From positions 124,001-188,000 of the forward strand of contig NZ_WJIB01000011.1 in the NCBI RefSeq assembly GCF_019400745.1: a stretch of 64,000 nucleotides of DNA, read 5' to 3'. Source of the DNA: Cohnella sp. CFH 77786 (GTDB lineage: Bacteria; Bacillota; Bacilli; Paenibacillales; Paenibacillaceae). Within the stretch, counting starts at the first letter, position 1, and each line of letters opens with the position of its first letter. The notes under the pieces were generated by a model. It was not told the DNA's origin, made no database searches, and saw only the letters and a list, made by a program, of their open reading frames with translations. The position numbers were made by a program, and so were the translations under genes. Below, in pieces: positions 26,360-35,390 of this stretch.

Positions 26360-26507
26360 GAGACCGTTTGGGAAACGCGAACGGGGGTCGTTGCCCGCAA
26401 GCCGGGCAGCTTGCCCTCGTTTTCCCATGTTCCGCAAACGCTTTCCATCGGGTATACTCGAACCGGAACGTAGAACGCTCCTGTTTTGTCTGCGAGGGGG
26501 GATTCCC

Positions 26508-28118
26508 GTGCACAAAATCATTTTGGTCGACGATGAAGACGAAGTCCGGGAAGGGATCAAAACGAAAACGCCCTGGGCCGCTTGCGGCTTCGAGCTTGTG
26601 GGGGACTTCGACAACGGGCGTGACGCCCTGTACGCCATGGAACGTTTGAAGCCGGATGCCGTCATCACGGACATTTGCATGCCGTATATGGACGGTCTGG
26701 AACTGGCCGGAGGCATCCGCGAGTTTCACCGCGGCGTCAAAGTGGCGATGCTTACGGGCTTCGAGAATTTCGAATATGCCCAGCGGGCGATCCGGCTCCA
26801 GGTGACGGACTATTTATTGAAACCGCTTAACCTGGAGGAGTTTACGCAGTTTCTCGATAAAATGCGCCGAGAATTGGACGAAGAACGCAGGCGCAAAGAG
26901 GATTTGTCCCTGCTGCGGAGTCAGCTGCACCAGTCCTTGCCGCTCCTGAAGGAACGCTGGCTGGATAAACTTGCCGCTTCTGCCGTGCTTCCGGCCGACC
27001 ATGAACGGCGGTTCCGGGAATACGGGATCTCGCTTCCGGGCCCTGGGTATGCGGCCATGACGGCGGATATCGACGCCTGGCACTTTCCGGACGGTTCCGG
27101 GAACGAACCGGATGGCGAACTGCTCCAATTCGGCCTGTACAACATCGTGCAGGAAATCATCGAGCAGGAAGGGCTTGGAACGGTTTACCGGACGCGGGAC
27201 GGGAAGGTTTCGGCGATCGTGTGCGGAGAAGAGGAGCGGATCGAACTCCTCGGCCATCAGCTGGCGGATTATATCCGCGGCAGCGCCGAGAAATATTTGA
27301 AGCTGACGGTGTCCGTCGGCATCGGCCGGCCGTGCGGCCTGCGGGAGCTGCCGGTCTCCTGCCGGGAGGCGCTGTCGGCGCTAGACTACCGGTTCTTGCT
27401 TGGCACGGGCCGGATTCTCTCGATTCGGGACATGGAGTTCGGGAGAAGCAAGGCCGAGCTCGAAGATAGCGGGGAACGGGAGAAGAAATTGATTTCGGCG
27501 ATGCGCAGCGGCAGCAAAAACCGGGTATCGGATGCGCTCCGGGACGTCTTCGAAGGGCTCAAGGTTACGTTCGTCACGACGGAAGAGGGCTATTCGGCCG
27601 TTCACGGAATGCTGACCGCCTTGCGGAGCTGGATCTCCGGCACGGGTTTGGCGGAAACGGCCCCGGCGCTGGAGGAAGCGGCCGCCGCGGTGAACCGGAT
27701 GCGGACGCTGGGCGAGCTGCAGCAGCTGCTGGAGTCCGCTTGCCTCCGGATTCTGGACGACCTGTCGGCCAAGCGCTCGGACGTCAGCCAAACGCAGATG
27801 ATGCTGGCCGAACAATACATCCAAGAGCGCTACATGGACGAGAATTTATCCTTGAGCGGCTGCTGCCGGCACTTGTTTCTGAGCATCAGTTATTTCAGCA
27901 CGCTGTTCAAGCAGCATACCGGGGAAACCTTCGTCGAATACTTGACCCGGGTCCGGATGGACAAAGCCAAGGAAATGCTGACGCTGACCTCCCTCAAAGC
28001 CTATGAGATCGCGCATCGGGTCGGCTATGGCGACCCCCACTATTTCAGCGTCATCTTCAAGAGGCATACGGGTTTGACCCCGAAAGAATACCGCGCCTCG
28101 CGGAAGGAGAATGCCTGA
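26508..28118 (+). CDS. YesN-type response regulator with AraC DNA-binding domain
   Basis: A 536-aa cytosolic regulator. The receiver domain (1-120) has the acidic pair DDE at 8-10, phospho-acceptor Asp55 in VITDICMPYMDG and the late Lys in LLKPL. A middle region of about 300 residues contains a GGDEF-like YesN linker. A C-terminal AraC double helix-turn-helix (about 430-536) has YFSTLFKQHTGETFVEYLTR and a second GYGDPHYFSVIFKRHTGLTP. Translation probably starts at GTG 26508 behind GAGGGGGG. It is coupled to the sensor kinase, whose start is 1 base downstream of its stop. TATACT at 26453-26458 is a possible minus-10. Confidence 0.93.
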   Translation: MHKIILVDDEDEVREGIKTKTPWAACGFELVGDFDNGRDALYAMERLKPDAVITDICMPYMDGLELAGGIREFHRGVKVAMLTGFENFEYAQRAIRLQVTDYLLKPLNLEEFTQFLDKMRRELDEERRRKEDLSLLRSQLHQSLPLLKERWLDKLAASAVLPADHERRFREYGISLPGPGYAAMTADIDAWHFPDGSGNEPDGELLQFGLYNIVQEIIEQEGLGTVYRTRDGKVSAIVCGEEERIELLGHQLADYIRGSAEKYLKLTVSVGIGRPCGLRELPVSCREALSALDYRFLLGTGRILSIRDMEFGRSKAELEDSGEREKKLISAMRSGSKNRVSDALRDVFEGLKVTFVTTEEGYSAVHGMLTALRSWISGTGLAETAPALEEAAAAVNRMRTLGELQQLLESACLRILDDLSAKRSDVSQTQMMLAEQYIQERYMDENLSLSGCCRHLFLSISYFSTLFKQHTGETFVEYLTRVRMDKAKEMLTLTSLKAYEIAHRVGYGDPHYFSVIFKRHTGLTPKEYRASRKENA

Positions 28119-28119
28119 A

Positions 28120-29895
28120 ATGGCGCAGCGCCGCCTGTTCCGGTTCAAAAGCATCCATACGAGCATGGCTCTCGCTTTCTCTTGTCTCATCGTGGGCATT
28201 ACGGCGCTGCTGACGTACAATTCTTACCGTCTCTCCGCCTCGGCGGCCACCGGCAACGCGAAAATCTACACGGGCCAGCTCACCCAGCAGGTAAACGCGA
28301 ACATTCAAACCTATCTGGACACGATGGCGAGCATCTCGGCCTTGGCGGGGAGCGGGGAAGAGCTGGAGAAGCTCGCCAGCCTCCCGGATCCCCAGTCCGA
28401 GGAAGGCGCCCGCAAGGCGGCGAGCATCAGCCGGTTTTTCCGCTCCGTCGTTCGGTCCCGGGAAGACATCTCGACCATTCTTTTCGTGGGCAGCAACGGT
28501 GCCGTCGTCTCCGACCGCGCCGAAGCGAAGTTCAAGCCGCTGGATGACATCACGGCCCAGGAGTGGTATCGGGGGGCGAGGGACAGCGGAGGGAAAGTGG
28601 CGATTTCCTCTTCCCACGTTCAGCATGTCTACAAGCGCGAGTATCCTTGGGTCGTCTCGATCAGCCGGATGCTGGGGCGTCCGGGCGAAGCCGGCAGCGG
28701 CGTGCTGATGGTCGATTTGAACCTGAACGTGATCAACAACCTCTGCCGGCAAATCCAATTGGGCCAGCGCGGCTACGTCTTCATTCTCGATCCCGCCGGA
28801 GATTTGATCTACCATCCGCAGCAGCAGCTGCTTTACAGCCGGCTGAAATCCGAGGATATTCCCTCTTTGCTGAACTCGAAAACCGGGTTGCTGACGAAAG
28901 GGAAAGGCAGGGACCTGCGGCTCTATACGATCGGGACGAACGATTACGGCTGGAAAGTGGTCGGCGTTACGTATCCGGACGAACTGGTCGGCAACAAAGG
29001 GGAAATCCGGAACACGTCACTCCTGGCGGGAGGGCTGTTTCTGGCCGTCGGCCTCGCGTTATCGGTATTGCTGTCTTACCGGCTGGCCAACCCGATCAAG
29101 CGATTGGAGCATCTCATGAAGAAGGTGGAGAAGGGAGATTTCAACATCCGGGTGGATGTGGAATCGACGGACGAGATCGGGAAGCTGTCGCGTTCATTCA
29201 ACCTCATGATCGGCAAAATCAAGGACCTCATGGAGCAGATCGTGGAGGAGCAGGAGCAGAAGCGGATCAGCGAGCTCAAGGCGATGCAGGCCCAGATTCA
29301 GCCGCACTTTCTCTATAACACGCTGGATTCGATCATCTGGATGGGGGAAATGGGCAAGATGCAGGATGTCGTAAGAATGACGACCGCCCTGGCCAAGCTG
29401 TTCCGCGCCAGCATCAGCAAAGGAGACGAGCTCGTCCCCGTCGGTACGGAGCTCGAGCATATCCGAAGCTATTTGACGATCCAGCATATCCGCTACAAAA
29501 ACAAATTTACCTACGAGATCGAGCTGGATCCGGACATTCTCTCCTGCTTAACGCTGAAGCTCGTGCTGCAGCCCCTTGTCGAGAACGCGATTTACCACGG
29601 GCTCAAGCAGCAGGCGATCATCGGGCATATCCGGATTACGGGGCGCAAGCATGACGGCGAGATCGAGCTTCGGGTTTCGGACGACGGAGCGGGAATGACC
29701 GAAGGGCAGGTCCGGGAGCTGACGGCCAAGCTGCGTTCGGGAGAAGATGGCCCCGGTGTCGGGTTGCCGAACGTGAACCAACGCATCCGGCTGACGTTCG
29801 GGGAGCCGTACGGGTTGGAAATCGAGAGCGAACCGGAGGAAGGAACGACGGTGATTCTCCGGTTTCCGGAGATTCCCGGGGAGGGAGCGGCATGA
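28120..29895 (+). CDS. YesM-type sensor histidine kinase
   Basis: A 591-aa membrane kinase. Two membrane segments (about 16-37 and 300-322) flank an extracellular Cache-like sensor domain, followed by HAMP (about 320-375). The HisKA-7TM/LytS-type core has the phospho-acceptor His in QIQPHFLYNTLDSI and an ATPase domain with LVENAIYHGL and GVGLPNVNQRIRLTFG. The ATG at 28120 sits 10 bases after AAGGAG; the in-frame ATG at 28111 is too close to that site. Its stop overlaps the start of the anchored binding protein (ATGA), which suggests that the latter supplies ligand information to this kinase. Confidence 0.94.
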   Translation: MAQRRLFRFKSIHTSMALAFSCLIVGITALLTYNSYRLSASAATGNAKIYTGQLTQQVNANIQTYLDTMASISALAGSGEELEKLASLPDPQSEEGARKAASISRFFRSVVRSREDISTILFVGSNGAVVSDRAEAKFKPLDDITAQEWYRGARDSGGKVAISSSHVQHVYKREYPWVVSISRMLGRPGEAGSGVLMVDLNLNVINNLCRQIQLGQRGYVFILDPAGDLIYHPQQQLLYSRLKSEDIPSLLNSKTGLLTKGKGRDLRLYTIGTNDYGWKVVGVTYPDELVGNKGEIRNTSLLAGGLFLAVGLALSVLLSYRLANPIKRLEHLMKKVEKGDFNIRVDVESTDEIGKLSRSFNLMIGKIKDLMEQIVEEQEQKRISELKAMQAQIQPHFLYNTLDSIIWMGEMGKMQDVVRMTTALAKLFRASISKGDELVPVGTELEHIRSYLTIQHIRYKNKFTYEIELDPDILSCLTLKLVLQPLVENAIYHGLKQQAIIGHIRITGRKHDGEIELRVSDDGAGMTEGQVRELTAKLRSGEDGPGVGLPNVNQRIRLTFGEPYGLEIESEPEEGTTVILRFPEIPGEGAA

Positions 29896-30875
29896 GAAGA
29901 ACGTTCGGATGGATCGCCGCCGCGCTGCTGGTCGTCCTCGCGGCCTGGAAGCTTTACGAAAGCATATCCCCTCGGGCGGAACAGCAGAAACCGCTGCTCT
30001 TCGTTCCCAAAACGGTGGACGGGCGGTCGGATTTCTGGCGCGTGCTCGGCATGGGCGTCCAGACGGCCGCCAAAGAATTCGGGGTGCAAGTGCAGACCGT
30101 CGGCACGGTCGCGGAGACGGACGTCGACGGGCAGATCGCGCTGCTGGAGAGAGCCATCGAAGAACGGCCGAGGGCGATCGTGCTGGCCGCCTCCGATTAC
30201 AACCGCGTCGTCCCCGTCGCGAAGCGCATCCAAGCGGCCGGCATTCCGCTGATCACGGTGGACGCGGGTCTGAACGGAGGCATCGCCGCCAGCTTCGTCG
30301 CGACCGACAATTACGAGGCGGGGCGCAAAGCCGGGGAAGCCGCTTTACGCTTGCTCCCGCAGGACGCGACGATCGCCGTCGTGAGCTTCGTCAAAGGCAC
30401 GGCGACCTCCATGGAGCGGGAGCGCGGCGTCCGGGAAAGGCTCGCCGAAGCGCCCGGCGTGAACGTGCTGGAGGAAACGTATTTCTCCGACGGCTCGATC
30501 GACAAAGCATACCGTATCGTGTCCCGGCTGCTCCGGGAGCGGCCGGACATCCAAGGATTCGTCTGCCTGAACGAGCCGACGACGACCGGAGCGGCCAAGG
30601 CTCTCCAGGAGTCCGGCAGGGCGGGTGAAGTCAAGCTCGTCGGTTTCGACAGCTCGACCGACGAGATCGATTACCTGGAAGCGGACGTCATTCAGGCGAT
30701 CGTCGTGCAGAACCCGTTCAACATGGGCTATCTGGCCGTTCGCGCCGCCGTGGACGCCGCCCGCGGCAAGCGGACCGAGCCCGTCATCGACACGGGGTCG
30801 GAGGTCATCACCAAGCAAAACTTGTACAACAAAGAGAACCAGAAGCTGCTCTTCCCGTTCGACGATCCGGATTAA
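29892..30875 (+). CDS. Membrane-anchored sugar-binding protein, probable sensor partner of the YesM kinase
   Basis: A 327-aa RbsB-like protein with an uncleaved-looking N-terminal membrane segment (residues 7-22) and no lipobox. The binding fold shows VDGRSDFWRVLGMGVQTAAK, ATDNYEAGRKAGEAALRLL, CLNEPTTTGAAKAL and VGFDSSTDEIDYLEADV. It overlaps the kinase gene by four bases. The arrangement kinase, regulator and anchored binding protein resembles known three-component sugar-sensing systems such as AraPST in Geobacillus; that function is inferred from layout. It is the last gene of the sensing set. Confidence 0.85.
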   Translation: MRRTFGWIAAALLVVLAAWKLYESISPRAEQQKPLLFVPKTVDGRSDFWRVLGMGVQTAAKEFGVQVQTVGTVAETDVDGQIALLERAIEERPRAIVLAASDYNRVVPVAKRIQAAGIPLITVDAGLNGGIAASFVATDNYEAGRKAGEAALRLLPQDATIAVVSFVKGTATSMERERGVRERLAEAPGVNVLEETYFSDGSIDKAYRIVSRLLRERPDIQGFVCLNEPTTTGAAKALQESGRAGEVKLVGFDSSTDEIDYLEADVIQAIVVQNPFNMGYLAVRAAVDAARGKRTEPVIDTGSEVITKQNLYNKENQKLLFPFDDPD

Positions 30876-30942
30876 ATGGGGCGAAAGCTTGTCCCGGCCC
30901 GGATCTTGGATTATGATGGTTTCAAAAAACGGGAGATCCGCC

Positions 30943-31617
30943 ATGAATCGTCTGCCCCTGCCGGAAGCCGTCATTTTCGATTTGGACGGCACGTTGTTCC
31001 GGACCGAAACCTTGCTCGAAACCGTACACCGCCGCGTATTCGAGACGCTTCGCCACGAGCGCCTGTACCTCAAGGAAACGCCGCCGATCGAGAAGCTGCT
31101 CGGCTCGCTCGGCATGCTCCTGGAAGACATCTGGAAACGGGTAATGCCGGACGGCTCGCCGGAGGCGCATGCTCGCGCGAATGAGTTGTTGCTGCAGTAC
31201 GAAATCGAAGAGCTCACCCTCGGCCGCGGCTCGTTGTATCCGGGCGTCAAGGAGACGCTGAACGCCTTGCGCGGCCGGGGGATTCGGCTGTTCATCGCCA
31301 GCAACGGCCTGGAGCCGTATGTCAAAGGGGTTCCCGAGGTCAAGGGGATCGCCGGGCTGTTCGAAGGGACGTACAGCGCCGGGGAATTCGGGACCGCCTC
31401 CAAAGTCGATCTCGTCCGCCGGCTGCTGGACACGTTTGAGGTGAAGAGCGCTTGGATGGTCGGCGACCGGTCGTCGGACGTGGAGGCCGGCAAGAAGAAC
31501 GGATTGGCCGTCGTGGGCTGCGATTACGCCGGCTTTCGCCGCGAAGGCGAGCTGGACGGCTCCGACGCGGTCATCCGCGCGTTCCCCGAGCTGCTGGAAT
31601 GCTTGCCGGAAGCCTGA
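30943..31617 (+). CDS. HAD-superfamily hydrolase (phosphoglycolate-phosphatase-like)
   Basis: A 224-aa phosphatase of the HAD family. Motif I is FDLDGTLF (residues 10-17), motif II is FIASNG and motif IV is MVGDRSSDVEAGKKNG; a Lys in SKVDLVRR supplies motif III. A helical cap lies between motifs I and II. The ATG at 30943 follows GGGAG; the larger open frame upstream overlaps the binding-protein gene out of phase. Substrate unknown. It is separated by 67 bases from the sugar-sensing genes and ends at a terminator shared with the convergent ATP-grasp operon. Confidence 0.88.
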   Translation: MNRLPLPEAVIFDLDGTLFRTETLLETVHRRVFETLRHERLYLKETPPIEKLLGSLGMLLEDIWKRVMPDGSPEAHARANELLLQYEIEELTLGRGSLYPGVKETLNALRGRGIRLFIASNGLEPYVKGVPEVKGIAGLFEGTYSAGEFGTASKVDLVRRLLDTFEVKSAWMVGDRSSDVEAGKKNGLAVVGCDYAGFRREGELDGSDAVIRAFPELLECLPEA

Positions 31618-31628
31618 GGGGTAAATGC

Positions 31629-31673
31629 GGAAAACCCCGGATCGCCTTCGTATGGCGAGGTCCGGGGTTTTCC
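31629..31673. terminator. Bidirectional terminator between HAD gene and ATP-grasp operon
   Basis: A long symmetric hairpin (GGAAAACCCCGGA / TCCGGGGTTTTCC with inner CGCC / GGCG). It has a T-run in its 3' arm on either strand. Confidence 0.85.
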
Positions 31674-31676
31674 CGT

Positions 31677-32849
31677 TCAATCCTCCGCTGCCGAAGCGGC
31701 GGTATTCGCTTTATCGGCCTCTCGTTCCGGCAAGTAGAGAGATGGCGATTCCTGCTGTCTGCGATGCAGCCACAGCGCATATTCGATCGGGCGAGTGATC
31801 GCACGTCGGTACACGTCCCGTTCCCCCGCATGGAAGAACACTTCCCGGGCCGGCTTCTGATTGACCTCGAGCAGCCATACCTGTCCTTTCCGGTCTATCG
31901 CCAGGTCCAGCGCCAGCTCGCACAGCGTCCCGTAGGTCGCTTCCAAGGTTTTGGCCACCTCGATGCCGAACGATTCCGCGGACGTCCGTATCTGGCTGAT
32001 TTCGGCTTCGCTTCCGACCCATTCCCGCAGCAGCGACTCCATCGCGGCTGCCGTTCCGCCGCCGTGCAGATTGGAAGTGACGCTGTTCCGGGGGCCTACC
32101 CGGCCGGCGCAGCCGGTTACTTCCCATTCTCCCCGGCCGTTTTTCTGCACCAGCATCCGATAATCGTGTACCCGTCCTCCGGGAAGCTTGATTTGAAGGC
32201 CTTGCTGCACGAGATAACGGTCGCCGCGGCGGTCCCAGGCGCGGATCATCGCGGGCAGCTGTTCTCGCCGAACCACCCGGGGCGGAACGATGGTTCGGGA
32301 ATGGTTTCGCCCCTGCAGCAAATAAGTGCCGCCCAACCTGCGCTCGATCCGGAGAATGCCGCGGCCGCCGGTTCCGTTGATCGGTTTGAAATAGACGGTT
32401 GCGAACCGTTTCAGCAGGGCAGTGACGTCGGACGGGGATTCGTACAACCGGGTGGCGGGGAGATGGGAATGGAGTGCCGGCACCTCGCTCAGCACCCGGT
32501 AAATCGTCCATTTGTTCCGGAGCGGCCGGTTCAGGAACGGGAGATCGGCATATTTGCGCCGGAAGGCGAGCAGCCTGTCGAAACGATCGGTCCTTTGGTA
32601 ACGGGCCCTGTCGTAGATCAAGTGGGGCATACGCGTCCACAGGCGGCCCCATCTTTTCTTGTCCGGCTGATAGACATGCGCGTAGATGCGACCGGTCTGC
32701 TCTTCGACGTCATCCGGCGTGAAGACGATGACGTCCAGTCCCGCCCGCTTGCCGGCAATCGTCATTTTTCGGAACATCGCCAGCTCGTCGATCCTTTTGC
32801 GGTCGTTGAGATAGACGGTGAGGATGCCCAGTACCGGCGGTCTTGCCAT
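31677..32849 (-). CDS. YheC/YheD-family ATP-grasp protein, paralogue 5 (short form)
   Basis: A 390-aa protein of the endospore-associated YheC/YheD ATP-grasp family. It is the short form, starting directly with VLGILTVYLNDRKRI and lacking the N-terminal domain of the long paralogues. The ATP-grasp phosphate loop reads YFKPINGTGGRGI, and the metal-binding end reads WLLEVNQKP, so the key Lys, Glu and Asn are present. ATP-grasp enzymes join a carboxylate to an amine through an acylphosphate; the substrate of this family is unknown. AGGAGGT precedes the ATG. It is the last gene of the five-gene operon, with 7 bases between it and the previous gene. Confidence 0.92.
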   Translation of the reverse strand: MARPPVLGILTVYLNDRKRIDELAMFRKMTIAGKRAGLDVIVFTPDDVEEQTGRIYAHVYQPDKKRWGRLWTRMPHLIYDRARYQRTDRFDRLLAFRRKYADLPFLNRPLRNKWTIYRVLSEVPALHSHLPATRLYESPSDVTALLKRFATVYFKPINGTGGRGILRIERRLGGTYLLQGRNHSRTIVPPRVVRREQLPAMIRAWDRRGDRYLVQQGLQIKLPGGRVHDYRMLVQKNGRGEWEVTGCAGRVGPRNSVTSNLHGGGTAAAMESLLREWVGSEAEISQIRTSAESFGIEVAKTLEATYGTLCELALDLAIDRKGQVWLLEVNQKPAREVFFHAGERDVYRRAITRPIEYALWLHRRQQESPSLYLPEREADKANTAASAAED

Positions 32850-32856
32850 CCGAAGT

Positions 32857-34014
32857 TCACCTCCTGCCTGTCTGTTTGGTTCCCCGGTGAAGGAAGAAGC
32901 TGTAGTGGAAGATGCGCTGCAGAGATTTTTGCCGGATATCCGTTTCGTCGAATTTCATTGGTTTCGAGTTGGCTTCCAGAAACCATACGTTTCCGTTCGT
33001 GTCCACGCCGAGGTCCATCGACATTTCCCCGAGACGGGAGCGGGAAGCCCGTTCGATTTGCCTGGCGATCAGAAGGATCGCTCTCTTGACATTCGCCAGC
33101 ACCTGTTGCGCCTTCTCGGCTCCGAATATCCCGGTCAGGAGCTTCTCCGGGTCGTCGATGTTGCCGCCCCTGGGCACGTGCGTCGTGATGCTGGTATTTC
33201 CCGCGACGCGCGCTCCGATGCCGGTCAGCTCCCATTTGCCCGCTTGGTTCTTCTGGGCCAGCGCCCTCAGATCGAAAGGCCGGTCGTCCACGGAGACAAG
33301 CGCGATGCCCTGCTGGGCGATGTAAGGTTCGCCGATCGTCTCCGAGTATTCGGAGACCCGGTGCCACAGGCTGCGCATCGTGGAGCAGCGGTATGTCCGG
33401 CTTCCCCGTTCCTCCTGAATCTGCAGCCGGTAGGGCAGATGTTTTTCCGGCTGCACCTTCACCGTCATGATCCCGACCCCCGCCTTGCCTCGAACGGGCT
33501 TTAAATAAAGCAGGCGGTGACGTTTCAGCAGCCCGGCGAGCACGAAGACGTCGGTGAGCTTTTTCGTGTCGGGGATGAACCGACGGGTCGAAGGATTGTT
33601 GTATAGCCAACGGAAGAGAAGCCATTTGTTGAAAAAACGGCGGTTGAACATTTTGATGCCCGGCTGTCTCGAAATCAGCGCCAGCTTCCGCTTGACGTTC
33701 GGCTGCCGTTCGTCTTCCCGGAGCGGGATCCGGTTGTAAACGATGTTGGGGCGCGGAAACTTCTCCTGGACCCAGGCTTCCTCTTCCGGACGGTACGTAT
33801 AGCCGACCACCTCGGGCGATTTGAGCTTGAGATCGTTGATCGTCACGACGTACGTGGTGACGCCCAATTCGCGTCCGGTCTGGATCAAATCGGCGAAGTT
33901 GGCCCGGTTGCCCCGGAACGACTGGATTTCGTCATCGACGGTCAGGATGGCCACGACAGGCCGGTCGTCGGCCAAACGCGCGACGGGAGAGGCGCGGTAA
34001 GCCTTGATCCGCAT
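32857..34014 (-). CDS. YheC/YheD-family ATP-grasp protein, paralogue 4 (short form)
   Basis: A 385-aa short-form member. After a 20-residue lead it starts the domain with PVVAILTVDDEIQSF, and it has the phosphate loop YLKPVRGKAGVGI and the metal site WFLEANSKP. The Ala/Arg-rich long frame up to 34449 is out of phase with the upstream paralogue and is not used; the true ATG at 34014 overlaps the upstream stop (TGATG). This coupling, and conservation of the catalytic residues, indicate a working enzyme made at the same time as its paralogues. Confidence 0.92.
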   Translation of the reverse strand: MRIKAYRASPVARLADDRPVVAILTVDDEIQSFRGNRANFADLIQTGRELGVTTYVVTINDLKLKSPEVVGYTYRPEEEAWVQEKFPRPNIVYNRIPLREDERQPNVKRKLALISRQPGIKMFNRRFFNKWLLFRWLYNNPSTRRFIPDTKKLTDVFVLAGLLKRHRLLYLKPVRGKAGVGIMTVKVQPEKHLPYRLQIQEERGSRTYRCSTMRSLWHRVSEYSETIGEPYIAQQGIALVSVDDRPFDLRALAQKNQAGKWELTGIGARVAGNTSITTHVPRGGNIDDPEKLLTGIFGAEKAQQVLANVKRAILLIARQIERASRSRLGEMSMDLGVDTNGNVWFLEANSKPMKFDETDIRQKSLQRIFHYSFFLHRGTKQTGRR

Positions 34015-35390
34015 CAGCTCTCCTCCCCCGTCCGGAAATTGCTCAGGTAAAGGCAATGTTCGAGAATGTATTGCAGGGAAGCGCGGCCTTGATCCTTGAG
34101 CGCGGGATGCTGGAAGATGGACCGGCCGGGTTTGGCGTTCGCTTCGAACATCCAGACCGCGCCGTCCCGGTCGATGCCGATATCGAGTCCCAGTTCCCCG
34201 AGCGTATGGCTGTAGTTCCGTTCGATCGCCTCCGACAGCTTGACGGCCGTCGCCTTCGCCGCCTCCAGCACGGCCTGCGTTCGTTCCCCGAACGTGATGC
34301 CGAGCGCCTGCTCCGGCGTCATCAGGGATCCGCCGTTCTTGATGTGCGTCGTGACGCTGCCGCGTCCCGCTTTCTTGGCGCCGATGCCGGCCACGACCCA
34401 GCGGTTGTTTCCGTCCTTGTGCATATGGAACCGGAAATCGATGGGACAATTCTCGATTTCCACCAAGCGGATGCCCTGCTGCGCGACGTATTGGCCGAGC
34501 TCGCTCCCGTGCTTGGCCCGGAGCATCTTCATAAGGCCGCTGAATTGGTTGAATCGGAGCAGCACGTTCGAGCCGTTTCTCCGGTATCTGATGAAATAGC
34601 CTTTTCGGGGGTGGTACGTCAGCCGGTAGATGCCGACGCCCAGGCTTCCGCCGGACGGCTTGTAATAGATGAAGTGGTGCTTCTCCAGCATTTCCCGGAT
34701 CCGGTCGGGGCTCGGATTGTGGACCGACTCGGGAAGGTGCCCCAGCGCTTCGGGATCGTTCTCGAGCATTTTATAGACGTCGGACTTGTTGAAGAAGCTC
34801 CAGTTGAAGAACGGAATCCGCTTCCGCACGAACCTCTCCCGCAGGGACGTGAGCGCCGCGCTGGTCTCCGCTTTCCGGCTCGGCAGCCGGTTGTAGACCA
34901 CGTCCGGAAACGGCACGACGCGCCGCTGCCACCCTGCTCCGGACTGATAGAACCACCCGTGCACGGTCTCCTGCTGCCAATTGATGTCGCGGGGGGTGAA
35001 CGCGAAGAAATAGGCGTGATTCCGGCCGAGCTGCAGCAGCTGCTTCATGAACCCGGTACGATAGCCGAAGGGCGCCGCCGCCGAAGACGACGCGCTGTCG
35101 GTAAGCACGCCGATCAGCGGCCCGAGCTGGAGTTCGCCTTCTTCTTCGTTCTGGATATGGATGAGTCCGGACATCGGGACCCGAACCGAATGGCGCAGGC
35201 CGGCCGACATATAGACATGGTTGCCTTTCCTTTTGATCGTGCGCACCGTAGCGGGAACGGTGTCCCGGCCGAGCTTGACGTTAACCGATTTCCGTCCGCC
35301 GAGCCGGAGCATCTTCGCGAGGGAACTCGAGAGCCAGACGATGCGTTCGGGCTGCTGCGTGAAATGGACGTTACAGATGGTCAAACTCAT
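34014..35390 (-). CDS. YheC/YheD-family ATP-grasp protein, paralogue 3 (long form)
   Basis: A 458-aa long-form member. An N-terminal domain of about 95 residues (beta-rich, ending in LQLGPLIGVLT) precedes the ATP-grasp part with YYKPSGGSLGVGI and WMFEANAKP. The same N-terminal domain occurs only in paralogue 1. The start has a GGGAGGG site and overlaps the end of paralogue 2 by 20 bases. The N-terminal domain may bind the substrate or target the protein to the forespore or coat; this is inference from its presence in only two of five copies. Confidence 0.93.
   Translation of the reverse strand: MSLTICNVHFTQQPERIVWLSSSLAKMLRLGGRKSVNVKLGRDTVPATVRTIKRKGNHVYMSAGLRHSVRVPMSGLIHIQNEEEGELQLGPLIGVLTDSASSSAAAPFGYRTGFMKQLLQLGRNHAYFFAFTPRDINWQQETVHGWFYQSGAGWQRRVVPFPDVVYNRLPSRKAETSAALTSLRERFVRKRIPFFNWSFFNKSDVYKMLENDPEALGHLPESVHNPSPDRIREMLEKHHFIYYKPSGGSLGVGIYRLTYHPRKGYFIRYRRNGSNVLLRFNQFSGLMKMLRAKHGSELGQYVAQQGIRLVEIENCPIDFRFHMHKDGNNRWVVAGIGAKKAGRGSVTTHIKNGGSLMTPEQALGITFGERTQAVLEAAKATAVKLSEAIERNYSHTLGELGLDIGIDRDGAVWMFEANAKPGRSIFQHPALKDQGRASLQYILEHCLYLSNFRTGEES

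Noticed and set aside
26430-26450. Second cre site before the YesN-type gene
   Set aside because: Three fixed positions of the cre consensus are violated; too weak to call.
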